From Lacticaseibacillus zhaodongensis (GTDB lineage: Bacteria; Bacillota; Bacilli; Lactobacillales; Lactobacillaceae), in NCBI RefSeq assembly GCF_009687905.1, contig NZ_BLBG01000005.1:120529-184528 (forward strand): a DNA stretch of 64,000 bases. The letters run 5' to 3'. Shown here one piece after another: positions 46,110-55,181 of this stretch. The translations under genes were made by a program, and so were the position numbers. The stretch's first letter is position 1. Each line of letters begins with the position of its first letter. The notes under the pieces are model-generated. The model saw only the letters and a list, made by a program, of their open reading frames with translations, made no database searches and was not told the origin of the DNA.

Positions 46110-47486
46110 ATGAAGAGCATTAAGATCATTCGGCTTGCTGGGCTTGCGGCAACGCTGGCGCTCGCCACTGCCGGCTTGCACGGGCAGGCGGTTCAAGCTG
46201 CAACTACTAGCGCTGCGCAGAGCTCCCAACAGGCTAGTGCTACCAGTGCTAGCACGACAAGCGCAGCTGATACTACTACCGCAAGTACAGCTAGCACAAC
46301 TACCGCTGCCAGTGACAGCAGTAGCAGCAAGGCTGCAACTACAGCAACAGCGACTGCCAAGACGCAGCATGCAGCCAGCACCGCGACCGCTAAGACCAGC
46401 ACGCCGGCACTGAGCGGCCTGACCGTGAAGACTGGCAGTATCAAGTTACCGTCTGCACGCAACCTGCAGACCGGTCCCGGTAAGAGCTACAGCGTCATTA
46501 AGCCACTTGCAGCAGGCAGCACCTGGAAGTATTTTGCTGTGCGTGATTACCAGGGTTACTTCTGGTACAACCTGGGTGGTAACCAGTGGGTCAGTGTTTC
46601 CAAAACTGCGCCTGCCGCAGCACCAAGCAGCAACGTTGTCAGCAAGAAGGGGACCATCAAGCTGCCGATCAACGCCGCACTGCAGAACGGTGCCGGCAAC
46701 GGCTACCGGGTCGTTAAGCAGCTCAAGGCTGGTTCCAGCTGGAAGTATTTTGCAATTCGTAGCAACTACGAAGGCAAGAACTGGTACAACGTTGGTGGTA
46801 ACCAGTGGGTCGGCATTCGTCCCGGCCAAAAGCCTGCCGCAACAACGCTCAGTGGCGTCGTTAAGCGCAGTGGGACTTTGCGCCTGAACGCCAAGCGCAA
46901 CCTGCAAGCTGGTCCTGGCAAGGGTTATCGCGTCATCAAGAGCTTGGCTTACGGCTCCAAGTGGAAGTACTTCGCCGTGCGCTACTACCAGGGCTTGACC
47001 TGGTACAACCTTGGCGGCAACAACTGGGTCAGCATCAACCCAGCCACCGTTGACTGGCACGGCCCATCTGAGGTTGATCACGCCTACCCGAACCTGAACG
47101 CTTACCGCAACGTCTGGGTCAAGGTGTCCCTTTCCAAGCAGCGCGTCTACCTGATGAGCGGCAACACCGTTTTGTACACGATGCTCTGCTCGACCGGTCG
47201 TCCCGGTGACGCAACGCCAACCGGCACCTACGCCATCCAGCGTGAACGCGGCCCCGTCTTTGGCGGTAGCCTCGGTGGTGCCCGCTACTACGTTTCATGG
47301 AAGGACCACGGCGTTTACCTGTTCCACTCCGTTCCGATCAATGGTCGGGGTCAGTACCTCGCCCAAGAGGGTGCACTCCTCGGGAAGCGGCCGCACTCTC
47401 ACGGCTGCATTCGCCTAACGGTTTCCGATGCCTACTGGATGTACACGCACATCAAGTACGGCACCAAGGTCGTTGTGCAGCACTAA
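46110..47486 (+). CDS. Secreted L,D-transpeptidase (YkuD) with three SH3-like repeats
   Basis: A 458-residue wall enzyme. ATG 46110 has GGAGG upstream. It has a signal peptide (about 1-30), an Ala/Ser/Thr-rich linker (about 31-110), three 60-residue repeats (ending WYNLGGNQWVS, WYNVGGNQWVG, WYNLGGNNWVS) likely to bind the wall, and a YkuD domain (about 330-458) with VKVSLSKQRVYLM and the active-site HSHGCIRL. It would make or attach 3-3 peptide links. The repeats resemble the SLAP-like modules at 15601 and 17719. Confidence 0.88.
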   Translation: MKSIKIIRLAGLAATLALATAGLHGQAVQAATTSAAQSSQQASATSASTTSAADTTTASTASTTTAASDSSSSKAATTATATAKTQHAASTATAKTSTPALSGLTVKTGSIKLPSARNLQTGPGKSYSVIKPLAAGSTWKYFAVRDYQGYFWYNLGGNQWVSVSKTAPAAAPSSNVVSKKGTIKLPINAALQNGAGNGYRVVKQLKAGSSWKYFAIRSNYEGKNWYNVGGNQWVGIRPGQKPAATTLSGVVKRSGTLRLNAKRNLQAGPGKGYRVIKSLAYGSKWKYFAVRYYQGLTWYNLGGNNWVSINPATVDWHGPSEVDHAYPNLNAYRNVWVKVSLSKQRVYLMSGNTVLYTMLCSTGRPGDATPTGTYAIQRERGPVFGGSLGGARYYVSWKDHGVYLFHSVPINGRGQYLAQEGALLGKRPHSHGCIRLTVSDAYWMYTHIKYGTKVVVQH

Positions 47487-47532
47487 CTCGCATGCAAAAT
47501 TGAGCGTCAATACTTTCGTTGACGGCATAGTA

Positions 47533-47562
47533 AAAGCCTCGGGATGCGTCCCGAGGTTTTTT
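47533..47562 (+). terminator. Rho-independent terminator
   Basis: CCTCGGGA pairs with TCCCGAGG and is followed by TTTTTT. It ends the L,D-transpeptidase transcript. Confidence 0.9.
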
Positions 47563-47806
47563 GCTGTTTCCGACTATTGCATTTCAACTCCACTCACGAT
47601 TAGAAATGTTTTGTTTAGCGGTGATGTCGTCTTGCCTAAAATCAGCATTGAACCAGTCACCTTCGAAGGAATTGCGGTGGATTGGTGTAAACACAGCGAT
47701 TGCATGACCATTATAAATAAATTAAATAAAGGTTTGATTTTGAACAGGGGGGGTATAACATGGCCATTAAGTAAGGAGCGGACATTATCCGCGGGAGATA
47801 GTCAAA
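47563..47806. other. Intergenic region before the ABC trio
   Basis: About 240 AT-rich bases. TTGCAT (about 47577) with TTAGAA or TAGAAA is a weak promoter candidate. No repeat or RNA gene was recognised. Confidence 0.3.
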
Positions 47807-48739
47807 ATGATAAATGCTAACCAAATCAGCTTTCACTACACAAGTTTTGAGAAAACACCGGGACTAGCCGGAACTTTAAAAGATATGTTTCATCGTGACA
47901 AAGAGGACATTCAAGTACTGACGGATTTTGATTTTGCGGTGCAGGATGGTGAAATGGTCGGCCTCATGGGGCCCAATGGTGCTGGCAAAACGACCTTGAT
48001 CAAATTGTTGACCGGCATTCTGACACCGAATCAAGGCGATGTCTTGGTTGACGGAGCGAAGCCATCGATTCATTCAAAAAGTTTTCTGTCCGAAATTGGC
48101 GTGCTGTTTGGTCAAAAATCCCAATTAGCTTGGGACCTGCCACCAGCAGATACATACAACATGCTTGCACAGATATACAAATTAAGTCCGCAAGAATACA
48201 AAACTAGACGAGCCGCACTGGTTGAGATGTTAAATGTCTCTGAATTTATCAACCGACCGGTCAGGAAACTGTCGCTTGGCCAGCGCATGCGCTGTGAACT
48301 AATAGCGGCACTGATCCACAGCCCCAAGTATTTGTTTCTGGATGAACCCACATTGGGGCTGGATTTGCCGACCCAAAAATCAATTTATCGCTTCCTGAAA
48401 AAAGAAAACGAAACAAATGGGACGACAATTCTGGTGACATCGCACAATCTGCAAGATATCGAAGAAATTGCTGAACGCGTGATGGTCATGATTAAGGGGC
48501 GGATCGTTTACAATGGTGCGCCGGACAAGCTGCCAATGAACTCGAACTCCTTCCAAGAATTTACAATCGTTGCGCGGGATCAAGCTGACAACGAGTACAC
48601 AGTTAAAGCGACGACAGATAATGTTGACGAAAAGGTTGCGGCCATTGGTTATCAGAACGTTGTTTCAATTACGCGCGACGGAACCGATTTTGAAAGCTTC
48701 ATTTTGAATCTATACGAGAATGGTGGTGTTCAGAAATGA
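47807..48739 (+). CDS. ABC transporter ATP-binding protein (COG4586 type)
   Basis: A 310-residue ATPase. Walker A MGPNGAGKTTLIKL, Q-loop in LFGQKSQLAWDLP, signature LSLGQRMRCEL, Walker B YLFLDEPTLGLD and the H-loop TSHNL are all present. The N-terminal extension with GLAGTLKDMFHRDKEDI is typical of this family, which pairs with two ABC-2-like permeases. It overlaps the next gene by 4 bp. The region is richer in A/T than its neighbours. Confidence 0.93.
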   Translation: MINANQISFHYTSFEKTPGLAGTLKDMFHRDKEDIQVLTDFDFAVQDGEMVGLMGPNGAGKTTLIKLLTGILTPNQGDVLVDGAKPSIHSKSFLSEIGVLFGQKSQLAWDLPPADTYNMLAQIYKLSPQEYKTRRAALVEMLNVSEFINRPVRKLSLGQRMRCELIAALIHSPKYLFLDEPTLGLDLPTQKSIYRFLKKENETNGTTILVTSHNLQDIEEIAERVMVMIKGRIVYNGAPDKLPMNSNSFQEFTIVARDQADNEYTVKATTDNVDEKVAAIGYQNVVSITRDGTDFESFILNLYENGGVQK

Positions 48740-49500
48740 AGTATTTGCTGATCGGCGTAAATAGTTTTAGCAGCCGGCTTGCCTACCGCAGTAATGAAAT
48801 CACTAAGCTAGCAACAAATATTGCGAGAATGCTGGTCTCGATATGGATGTGGCGGTTTCTGTATAACAATCAGTCATCCATCGGTGGCTACTCGATTGAA
48901 AACATGACCAAGTATTTGATCATTACGAATCTCGCGGCGATCATCTTCAGCACGTCACCGATATTCCGCTTATCTAGTCAGATCCGGACGGGTGCGCTCA
49001 ACAACTTGTTGTATCGGCCGATTTCTATTTTTGGCGAGGGCCTCGCAACGTTTCTCGGTGGGCAAATCATCTACATAATCGTGTTGCTTGTGTTTTTAGT
49101 TGCGCAATTAATATCGAAGAGCCCGTTCCAGATGCTCCTGCTAGTTGTTTACATGCTAGCGTGCGTAATGATGTTTTTTACATTTATGATGCTTTTGGGG
49201 TCGCTCAGTTTCTGGCTGATTAATGTCTGGCCATTGCGTTCGGCCGTCAATGCTGCCTACCTGCTCTTAGGCGGACTGTATTTTCCCTTAAGCTTTTTGG
49301 GGAGCAAATACACGTTTTTGCTCAGCTTAAATCCGTTCTCCCTGGTTAGCGACGTCCCGGCAAGACTATTGCTGGGCCAATCAGGGGAATCGATAACGAC
49401 GTATTTAGCAGTCGTTGTGGGGTGGATCATTGTGTTTATTTTGCTTTATCGAGTCGTGATTCGAAAAGGCATTGCGAGATTTGAAGGAGTTGGTGTTTGA
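48736..49500 (+). CDS. ABC-2-like permease (first of two)
   Basis: A 254-residue protein with about six transmembrane helices and no ATP-binding motif, starting MKYLLIGVNSFSSRLAYRSNEITKLATN. It fits the COG4587/COG3694-type permease class. Overlaps on both sides (4 bp each) show a tightly coupled operon. The exported substrate is unknown. Confidence 0.83.
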   Translation: MKYLLIGVNSFSSRLAYRSNEITKLATNIARMLVSIWMWRFLYNNQSSIGGYSIENMTKYLIITNLAAIIFSTSPIFRLSSQIRTGALNNLLYRPISIFGEGLATFLGGQIIYIIVLLVFLVAQLISKSPFQMLLLVVYMLACVMMFFTFMMLLGSLSFWLINVWPLRSAVNAAYLLLGGLYFPLSFLGSKYTFLLSLNPFSLVSDVPARLLLGQSGESITTYLAVVVGWIIVFILLYRVVIRKGIARFEGVGV

Positions 49501-50270
49501 TGCGATTATTTAAAGCGGTGTGGCGAGTAAGTGTCGAAGAGTTTTTCATCTACCGTGCGACCAGCTTCTTCACGTTCTTTTTGGCGGCGATCTTCTTCGT
49601 GGTCGAATTGTTAGCCGGGCACATTTTCTTTGCGGCATCCGGGAGCGTAAATGGCTGGGATGGGCAATCATATCAGCTGTTAATTGCCACTGTCTCGAGC
49701 GTCGTGTATCTATACAATATCTTTTTCATCGTTGGTCATGAGAATTTAAGTGAGGATATTCTTGAAGGTAACCTGGATTACACATTGATTCGGCCAGTAT
49801 CATCGTACTGGTTCACTTCCATGGCCCAGATTGATGTCCCCAGCATCTTTAATTTTGTAATTTCCTTGGTTGTCGTTGGCGTTAGTTTAAAACAATTAAG
49901 CTTCACAGCAGTGGGCGTTGTGTTGTACGTGTTTGCAGCTTTGTTAGCTTTTGGATTGTTCTTTATTCTGAATAAGGCGGTCGTGACCGTCACTTTCTGG
50001 GTGGATGGTTTCACCGCTTTGGGAGGGATAATGGAAGATTCCATCGACCTTCTAAGCAGGCCTGCCGGCATATTTCCACGAATTCTGCGATTCATTTTCA
50101 TGTTTATCGTGCCGGTATTGTTGGTAACGAATTTACCCGTTCTCTCCTTGAAGTTGACTGTAAGCAGTTATTGGCATTTTGCTTACATTGTGCTTTTTGA
50201 AGTCGTGTTGTATCTGTTATCCAGATGGCTTTGGAATAAAGGAATTCGGCGCTATTTCTCCGCAAATTGA
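49497..50270 (+). CDS. ABC-2-like permease (second of two)
   Basis: A 257-residue membrane protein with about six helices, partner of the preceding permease, with VGHENLSEDILEGNLDYTLIRPVSSYW as a cytoplasmic loop typical of this family (compare GALNNLLYRPIS in its partner). The three genes form a complete exporter with no regulator or immunity gene beside it. Confidence 0.83.
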   Translation: MMRLFKAVWRVSVEEFFIYRATSFFTFFLAAIFFVVELLAGHIFFAASGSVNGWDGQSYQLLIATVSSVVYLYNIFFIVGHENLSEDILEGNLDYTLIRPVSSYWFTSMAQIDVPSIFNFVISLVVVGVSLKQLSFTAVGVVLYVFAALLAFGLFFILNKAVVTVTFWVDGFTALGGIMEDSIDLLSRPAGIFPRILRFIFMFIVPVLLVTNLPVLSLKLTVSSYWHFAYIVLFEVVLYLLSRWLWNKGIRRYFSAN

Positions 50271-50435
50271 GCAAAGCACTGCCACACCAAGAAATGTAAT
50301 CCTGATTTGTACACCAGATTTCGAGAACGGACTCAGCCGTGCTAGTGATTATGGAGATGTGTGCTGCCAACGTTGTATTTGAAGCCAATTATGATGAAAC
50401 GGTCAGCATTAATACTGTTTGACTTAGTACATCTT
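50271..50435. other. Intergenic stretch without recognised features
   Basis: About 165 bp between the permease and repeat A6. No gene, strong hairpin or promoter was seen. Confidence 0.4.
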
Positions 50436-50439
50436 AGTA

Positions 50440-50735
50440 GGGCGGCGGGCGCCTTTTCCGGTAACGGAGCCGGCGGTAGTGACCATGCTGAAACGAATAT
50501 TGAAGGTAGTAGTCTTGTGGTTTTTACAAGACTACTACCTTCAATATTCGGGGTGAGTGGAGAGACCGCAAGGGAGATATGGCCACCAAATGTAAGTTTA
50601 CCGTGTGAGATGACTGAACACGGCGGGCTCGGAGCTCAGCGGAAGACTTGGCGTATTTTGCCAAGTCTGCAACGGCCCCAGCATGCCTGTCTGTCACTAC
50701 CGCCGGCGCAGTGGACGGAAAATGCGCCCGCCGTC
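50440..50735 (+). repeat. Class A intergenic repeat, copy A6
   Basis: Outer arms GGGCGGCGGGCGCCTTTTCCG and its partner CGGAAAATGCGCCCGCCGTCC (with a few mismatches). GGCGGTAGTGACCATGCTG pairs with CAGCATG...GTCACTACCGCC. The variable hairpin (50495-50549) has the longest stem of the class, GAATATTGAAGGTAGTAGTC. The second hairpin is GACTTGGC/GCCAAGTC. It lies between convergent genes. Confidence 0.82.
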
Positions 50736-50759
50736 CGGCATTTTAGAAGCATACAGAAA

Positions 50760-50790
50760 TAGGCCTGCTCCCAACACGGGAACAGGCCTA
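50760..50790. terminator. Hairpin terminator
   Basis: TAGGCCTGCTCCC pairs with GGGAACAGGCCTA (one mismatch). The U-tract is weak (TATTT). It follows the glycosyltransferase stop on the minus strand. Confidence 0.55.
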
Positions 50791-50803
50791 TATTTAGTCC
50801 GCT

Positions 50804-52312
50804 TTACTTTTCGTCATCCAGCCGCAATTGCAGCGGGTCGTTCGGCAACAACTTCCTGTACGCCCACTGGCAAGTCGCGACCGCCCCCATCGCGCCGATG
50901 ATAATAATCGTCGGCATGATGAAGAAGCGGTACCGCAGCTGTATTTCGATCAGCAGGTGCACGGCCGCATAACCGAACCACATGATGACAAACATTGGCG
51001 CCATGTAGCTGATCTGCAGCCGCTTGCCCCAGCGCGTGAAGATTGCCAGCAAGCCGGCCGCGAAGGCGAGGAAGATGGTGAACCACTGCATGCCCTGGAA
51101 GGCCTGCGTTGTGGCCAACTTTTGCCCACGGTTATTCGGGTTGATGGCCGCGCTGTCGTTGTTAACGGCCCAGTTGTAGGCGTCGTCAAGGTGGGACCAC
51201 ATGTAACGTGCCTTGTTCCAGAACAGGTGCAGAATTTTGCCCTTGTCCTTCGTTTCCTGCTGGATCATCCACTTGCCGTGAACGTTGCGGTCGTGGCCGA
51301 GGGCGTAAGTGCCGAGCTCACGGATCTTCATGTTTGAGTACATACCATTGCTGTCGTAATCGAGCCCGGTGACGAACTTCCACGTGGGGTTGCGGTTAAC
51401 CAGCTTGTAAGGCGCGGTACCCGTTGCGACGATGGCGGTGTTGGCCGCGCCCATCGTGCCGAAGTATAGTCCGAAGAGAACGGCGACGAACGCGAGTGGC
51501 TTGAGCACGTCACGCCAGTGCCCGCGCTGCGCCCAGAGCATGTAGCAGACGTAGAACACGCCAATTGCCAGCATGATGAGGGAGCCAAGTGGCCGCAAAA
51601 TGTTGCCGCACGCCAGCAGGAAGCCCGCGCCGGCGGAACCCCAGAGCCAGCGCCATGAGCCGGCCAGATTCTTTTGGCTGCGGAGCAACAGCCAGAAGCC
51701 GCAGAGGTAAAACAGGGTGGCAACGGTTTGGTTGGTCAGAACGCTGCTCATTACGATTGCGGGCACATAAAGTGCGTACACGTAAGCGGCGAGCAGGCCG
51801 GTCCGGAAGTTCATGAGTTCCTTACCCAGAAAGTAGATGACCAGAACGGTGAGGGTGCTGAACGCCGCGTTGACCATCTGCAAAGTGAGCTCGCTGGTAC
51901 CGAAGATCCGCATCAGCCAGGACTGCCAGATTACGAAGCCATTTTGATAGGGCCAGGTGGCGAAGTAGCCGGGGTGGTGGAATGGGTTCACGCCGTGCGC
52001 GAAATCGATCGACGCCTCATAAAAAGTGTAGAAATCCGCGACCGGGAAGCTGCGGGTGTGCAGGATCCACGTTGCACGCAGGGCGAAGGCAACGATGAGG
52101 ATGACGCTCAGAATACCAATGCGCCAACCACGACGGCGTGGAGTCAGCGTTAACAGGATCGCAATCACGACAAATAATAAAATTGCAGCGATGGCGGCCC
52201 AGGTCATGACGGTATTGTGGACCGCCTTGATGGTATCGACCAGGATGATTACCGTGGTTACCAGGCCGAGTAATAATAGAAAGCCATTGAGAATTTTGCG
52301 GAAAATATGCAT
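50804..52312 (-). CDS. GT-C family membrane glycosyltransferase
   Basis: A 502-residue integral membrane protein with about 11-12 helices. The first external loop after TM3 has FPVADFYTFYEASIDFAHG with an Asp that fits the GT-C (dolichyl/undecaprenyl-phosphate sugar) class, similar to GT39/ArnT-like enzymes. It would move a sugar from a lipid carrier to a wall polymer or protein. The ATG at 52312 is chosen; a TTG five codons earlier is possible and neither has a strong ribosome binding site. It is followed by a hairpin. Confidence 0.75.
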   Translation of the reverse strand: MHIFRKILNGFLLLLGLVTTVIILVDTIKAVHNTVMTWAAIAAILLFVVIAILLTLTPRRRGWRIGILSVILIVAFALRATWILHTRSFPVADFYTFYEASIDFAHGVNPFHHPGYFATWPYQNGFVIWQSWLMRIFGTSELTLQMVNAAFSTLTVLVIYFLGKELMNFRTGLLAAYVYALYVPAIVMSSVLTNQTVATLFYLCGFWLLLRSQKNLAGSWRWLWGSAGAGFLLACGNILRPLGSLIMLAIGVFYVCYMLWAQRGHWRDVLKPLAFVAVLFGLYFGTMGAANTAIVATGTAPYKLVNRNPTWKFVTGLDYDSNGMYSNMKIRELGTYALGHDRNVHGKWMIQQETKDKGKILHLFWNKARYMWSHLDDAYNWAVNNDSAAINPNNRGQKLATTQAFQGMQWFTIFLAFAAGLLAIFTRWGKRLQISYMAPMFVIMWFGYAAVHLLIEIQLRYRFFIMPTIIIIGAMGAVATCQWAYRKLLPNDPLQLRLDDEK

Positions 52313-52358
52313 TTGATTTATACCCAACCCTTGTTGTGTTATTAATTACTGCTGCCAA

Positions 52359-52868
52359 TTATGCGCGCGATGGCAACTCGATGCTGGCTTTGGCCAAGGT
52401 GTGGCCAGTTAAGGCGTGGCGCAGGTCGTTCAGGTAGTAGTCATTTTGCAGTGGCAACTCACTGTCGACCGCGTAAACGGTCAGGGTGTAGTCATGCGTC
52501 TTGTCTGGTGGCTGGGGGCCAACGTAGCCGCTGGCGCGCGGCGTGCCCGCCAGGCCGACAAAGCGGCTAACGTTGGAGTTGTGGCCTTGGACGAATTGGT
52601 CCGCGAGCTGCTGGCTAGCGTCTTCCGGGATGCTGGTCAGGCTAGCGGGAATGTTGGCCGCCGTCCAGTGGATCCAGACGAAGCCGCACACCGGTACGGA
52701 GTCGAAGTCAACGAGGCTCAAGGCAAAAGTCTTGGTGCCTGCTGGTGCGTCCGTGATCGTGATGGGAAAGCTGCGGACCGGGTAGCCATCTTGCTGATCG
52801 GCCGCTGCGGCGTACTTGCCGTACTTATCTGGTAACAGACCATTTTGCATTGGAACTGCGATTTTCAT
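52359..52868 (-). CDS. PEBP family protein (YbhB/YbcL type)
   Basis: A 169-residue phosphatidylethanolamine-binding-like protein. The ligand-site motifs are DFDSVPVCGFVWIHWTAANIP (Asp and His) and GYVGPQPPDKTHDYTLTVYAVD. No signal peptide is visible, so it is cytosolic. GAAGGAG lies upstream of the ATG. The biological role in bacteria is unknown. It lies 46 bp upstream of the glycosyltransferase gene on the same strand, so the two may be co-transcribed. Confidence 0.88.
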   Translation of the reverse strand: MKIAVPMQNGLLPDKYGKYAAAADQQDGYPVRSFPITITDAPAGTKTFALSLVDFDSVPVCGFVWIHWTAANIPASLTSIPEDASQQLADQFVQGHNSNVSRFVGLAGTPRASGYVGPQPPDKTHDYTLTVYAVDSELPLQNDYYLNDLRHALTGHTLAKASIELPSRA

Positions 52869-52992
52869 AATTAGCGCTCCTTCGCTTAAATTTTGCTACT
52901 TCTATTATGCCGCATTGGGGGCGTTCTAGCACCTTTTGCCGGGAAATAGTCACGAAACATAATCTTTTTTGCGGGATGTCACCACTCGGGGT

Positions 52993-53021
52993 TTGGGAAG
53001 CTGGCATGCAAGCGGTACAAT
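52993..53021 (+). promoter_or_regulatory. Promoter
   Basis: TTGGGA, a 17-bp spacer and TACAAT lie about 58 bp before the start codon at 53079. Confidence 0.55.
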
Positions 53022-53078
53022 GATACCTATAGGAAAGTGCGTGATTTGATACATATCGCGCCGGCATGGAGGAAAATT

Positions 53079-54047
53079 ATGGTTGAATTAAACCCACAAG
53101 TTCAGGAACTGTTAGACCAAGCAAACCAAGGTTTTGACACCCCAATAAACATCAAGGTTGATGAAGACACAAAGAGCGGCGTACTGCGCAACGACAACGG
53201 GGACACCGAAGTCACCCGCGATGGGGTCGGCACCATCACCATCAGTGACAGCACCAACGTTGACTACACCTTGAGCCATGAGCTCTGGCACCTGCTGCTC
53301 CAAGAGATGAACTACCCAACGACCGGGACTGCTGTGCACACCGCCAACAAGTCTTTTGACGACCAGATGCGGGCAATTGCGGGCGCCTTGGAATCCGCTG
53401 TGATTCACAGTCTCGTCATTAGCTGGCAGATGGATAACAACATCGTCACCCCAGAGGTGCTCACCCAAGTGCGCAAGGGCATTGAGGAAGACACACCAGT
53501 TGAAACAGATGTTAAGGATGATGGCGAAGTTTTGACCCGCATCTTCAACTTGCTGGACGGCCTCGTTTTGCTGGGCGGCCCCGAAAGCGACTTGGTTTCC
53601 GCTTGGTACACTAAGTACCCGGTTGCGTTGGACATTGCCACCAAGTTGTTCCAGGTGATTCAGGACACTGACATTCAGGATGCGCGCGGTTACCGGGCGG
53701 CCATCGTCAAGCTGTTTAACAAGTTCAACGAAGTCATGGTTGCGTTTGACATCGCCCTCGACTTTGCGGGCTTCATCGTGGTCACTCCCGTGTTGTCCAC
53801 CCGCCAGCTGCGCTTGTCCTTGAACCAGATCTACCAGCTGCAGGACATCGGCTACACGAGCAACAAGCCGCACACGATTGCCTACGATGCAAAAGGCATT
53901 CAGGATGGCCAGACCGCATTCGTTTTGCAACTGGCCAAGAACCAGACCAGTCCCGAATTCTTCCAGAAGCTGTACGCACGGCCATTGCGTGACGTCCTTG
54001 ATGAATACGAAATCGGCTTCTACGAGCGCAAGCCAGAAACTAAGTAG
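53079..54047 (+). CDS. Putative zinc metallopeptidase with HELWH motif
   Basis: A 322-residue protein that I do not recognise as a named family. In the first 90 residues, VDYTLSHELWHLLLQEM contains an HExxH zinc-peptidase motif, and the following ALESAVIHS supplies a glutamate that could be the third ligand. No signal peptide or membrane helix is visible, so it should be cytosolic. The C-terminal 200 residues are helical and acidic. GGAGGA precedes ATG 53079. It is followed by the TMEM175-like gene after 31 bp, perhaps in one transcript. Confidence 0.6.
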   Translation: MVELNPQVQELLDQANQGFDTPINIKVDEDTKSGVLRNDNGDTEVTRDGVGTITISDSTNVDYTLSHELWHLLLQEMNYPTTGTAVHTANKSFDDQMRAIAGALESAVIHSLVISWQMDNNIVTPEVLTQVRKGIEEDTPVETDVKDDGEVLTRIFNLLDGLVLLGGPESDLVSAWYTKYPVALDIATKLFQVIQDTDIQDARGYRAAIVKLFNKFNEVMVAFDIALDFAGFIVVTPVLSTRQLRLSLNQIYQLQDIGYTSNKPHTIAYDAKGIQDGQTAFVLQLAKNQTSPEFFQKLYARPLRDVLDEYEIGFYERKPETK

Positions 54048-54078
54048 CACTGAATTTTTGCGGTAGGGGTGAATAGCG

Positions 54079-54684
54079 ATGTCAGAAAAACGCATGGTTG
54101 CGTTCACGGATGGCATTCTCGCCATCATCATCACGGTCATGGTTTTGGAGTTCAAGGCGCCGCGCGCGGACACTTTTGCCGCGCTCTGGTCACTACGCAG
54201 TGAGTTCATCATCTACTTGGCGTCCTACCTGATTCTGGCCGTGTACTGGATCAACCACCACCACTTGTTTCAAATCGTGCACCACGTCAGCACGCCGATT
54301 CTGTGGGCGAACATGTTGATGCTGCTGACGATGTCTTTCTATCCGTTTGCCACTGCATGGATCGGTACCCACCCACTGATTGCGTTGGTGCCGGCCGCGT
54401 TCTACGGGTTCGTCAACATGCTCACGAACGGTGCTTACGCTTTGCTCGTGTGGACCTTGATCTGCGATAACCGCAAGCGCAAGGCGCCGGTCGCAATCTT
54501 GCGCCGAGGCCTGAACAAGACCCTGATCACGATTGGCATCAACGTGATTGCCATTGGCTGCGGGTTCTTGTGGGCACCTTCAGTCGTGATCATCGACGTC
54601 CTGACGATTGCGGGTTGGGCGCTGCCCGACCAAGTCCTCGAGCGGCACGTTGCCGAACGGGACCGCACGCCGCAAAGGAAGTAG
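54079..54684 (+). CDS. TMEM175/DUF1211 family potassium channel-like protein
   Basis: A 201-residue membrane protein with about six helices. The N-terminal signature RMVAFTDGILAIIITVMVLE matches the family's pore helix with its FTD motif (FSD in many). WINHHHLFQIVHHV lies in the next loop. Bacterial members form tetrameric K+-permeable channels. AGGGGTG precedes the ATG. The NUDIX gene follows after 23 bp on the same strand. Confidence 0.85.
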   Translation: MSEKRMVAFTDGILAIIITVMVLEFKAPRADTFAALWSLRSEFIIYLASYLILAVYWINHHHLFQIVHHVSTPILWANMLMLLTMSFYPFATAWIGTHPLIALVPAAFYGFVNMLTNGAYALLVWTLICDNRKRKAPVAILRRGLNKTLITIGINVIAIGCGFLWAPSVVIIDVLTIAGWALPDQVLERHVAERDRTPQRK

Positions 54685-54707
54685 CCTTTCCAGAAGGGAG
54701 ATTTACC

Positions 54708-55181
54708 GTGAAAAATTACACATTAATTGCCTTGCAAACCCCAGTCGGCGTGGTTGTCATCAACCGCCGCAAAATTCCCTTCAAGGGCATGTGGAATCTG
54801 ATCGGGGGCAAGGTCGAACCGGGCGAGGATATCCTGACCGGTGCGGTGCGCGAGACTTTTGAAGAGAGTGGGGTCCGCCTGGACGCGGAACGCTTCACTA
54901 AGCTCGGCGTGATGGACTGGCGCATTGATGGGGAACTGGTGGGCAAAATCTACCTATTCACCGTCCGCATCGGTTCTGAACTGGCACTGCCGCGCATGAC
55001 GCGGGAGGGTTTGCTGGCCGCGCTTGACCCTGAGTGGTTGGCGGCACCTGACAACCAAGGCACGATTCCGGACCTCATTGAGGTACTCCCCCAAATGATG
55101 AGCGGGCGCACCGACTTGGACCTGACCGCGAATTACGCCGGGGATGATTTTATCGGACTCCAGGTGAATAAACATGATTAG
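54708..55181 (+). CDS. NUDIX hydrolase
   Basis: A 157-residue pyrophosphohydrolase. The NUDIX box reads GGKVEPGEDILTGAVRETFEES (about residues 30-52), with REx2EE metal ligands intact. It starts at GTG 54708 with AAGGGAG upstream; the frame is open further upstream but there is no start signal there. It overlaps the DUF72 gene by 8 bp. The substrate, for example an oxidised nucleotide, is unknown. Confidence 0.85.
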   Translation: MKNYTLIALQTPVGVVVINRRKIPFKGMWNLIGGKVEPGEDILTGAVRETFEESGVRLDAERFTKLGVMDWRIDGELVGKIYLFTVRIGSELALPRMTREGLLAALDPEWLAAPDNQGTIPDLIEVLPQMMSGRTDLDLTANYAGDDFIGLQVNKHD

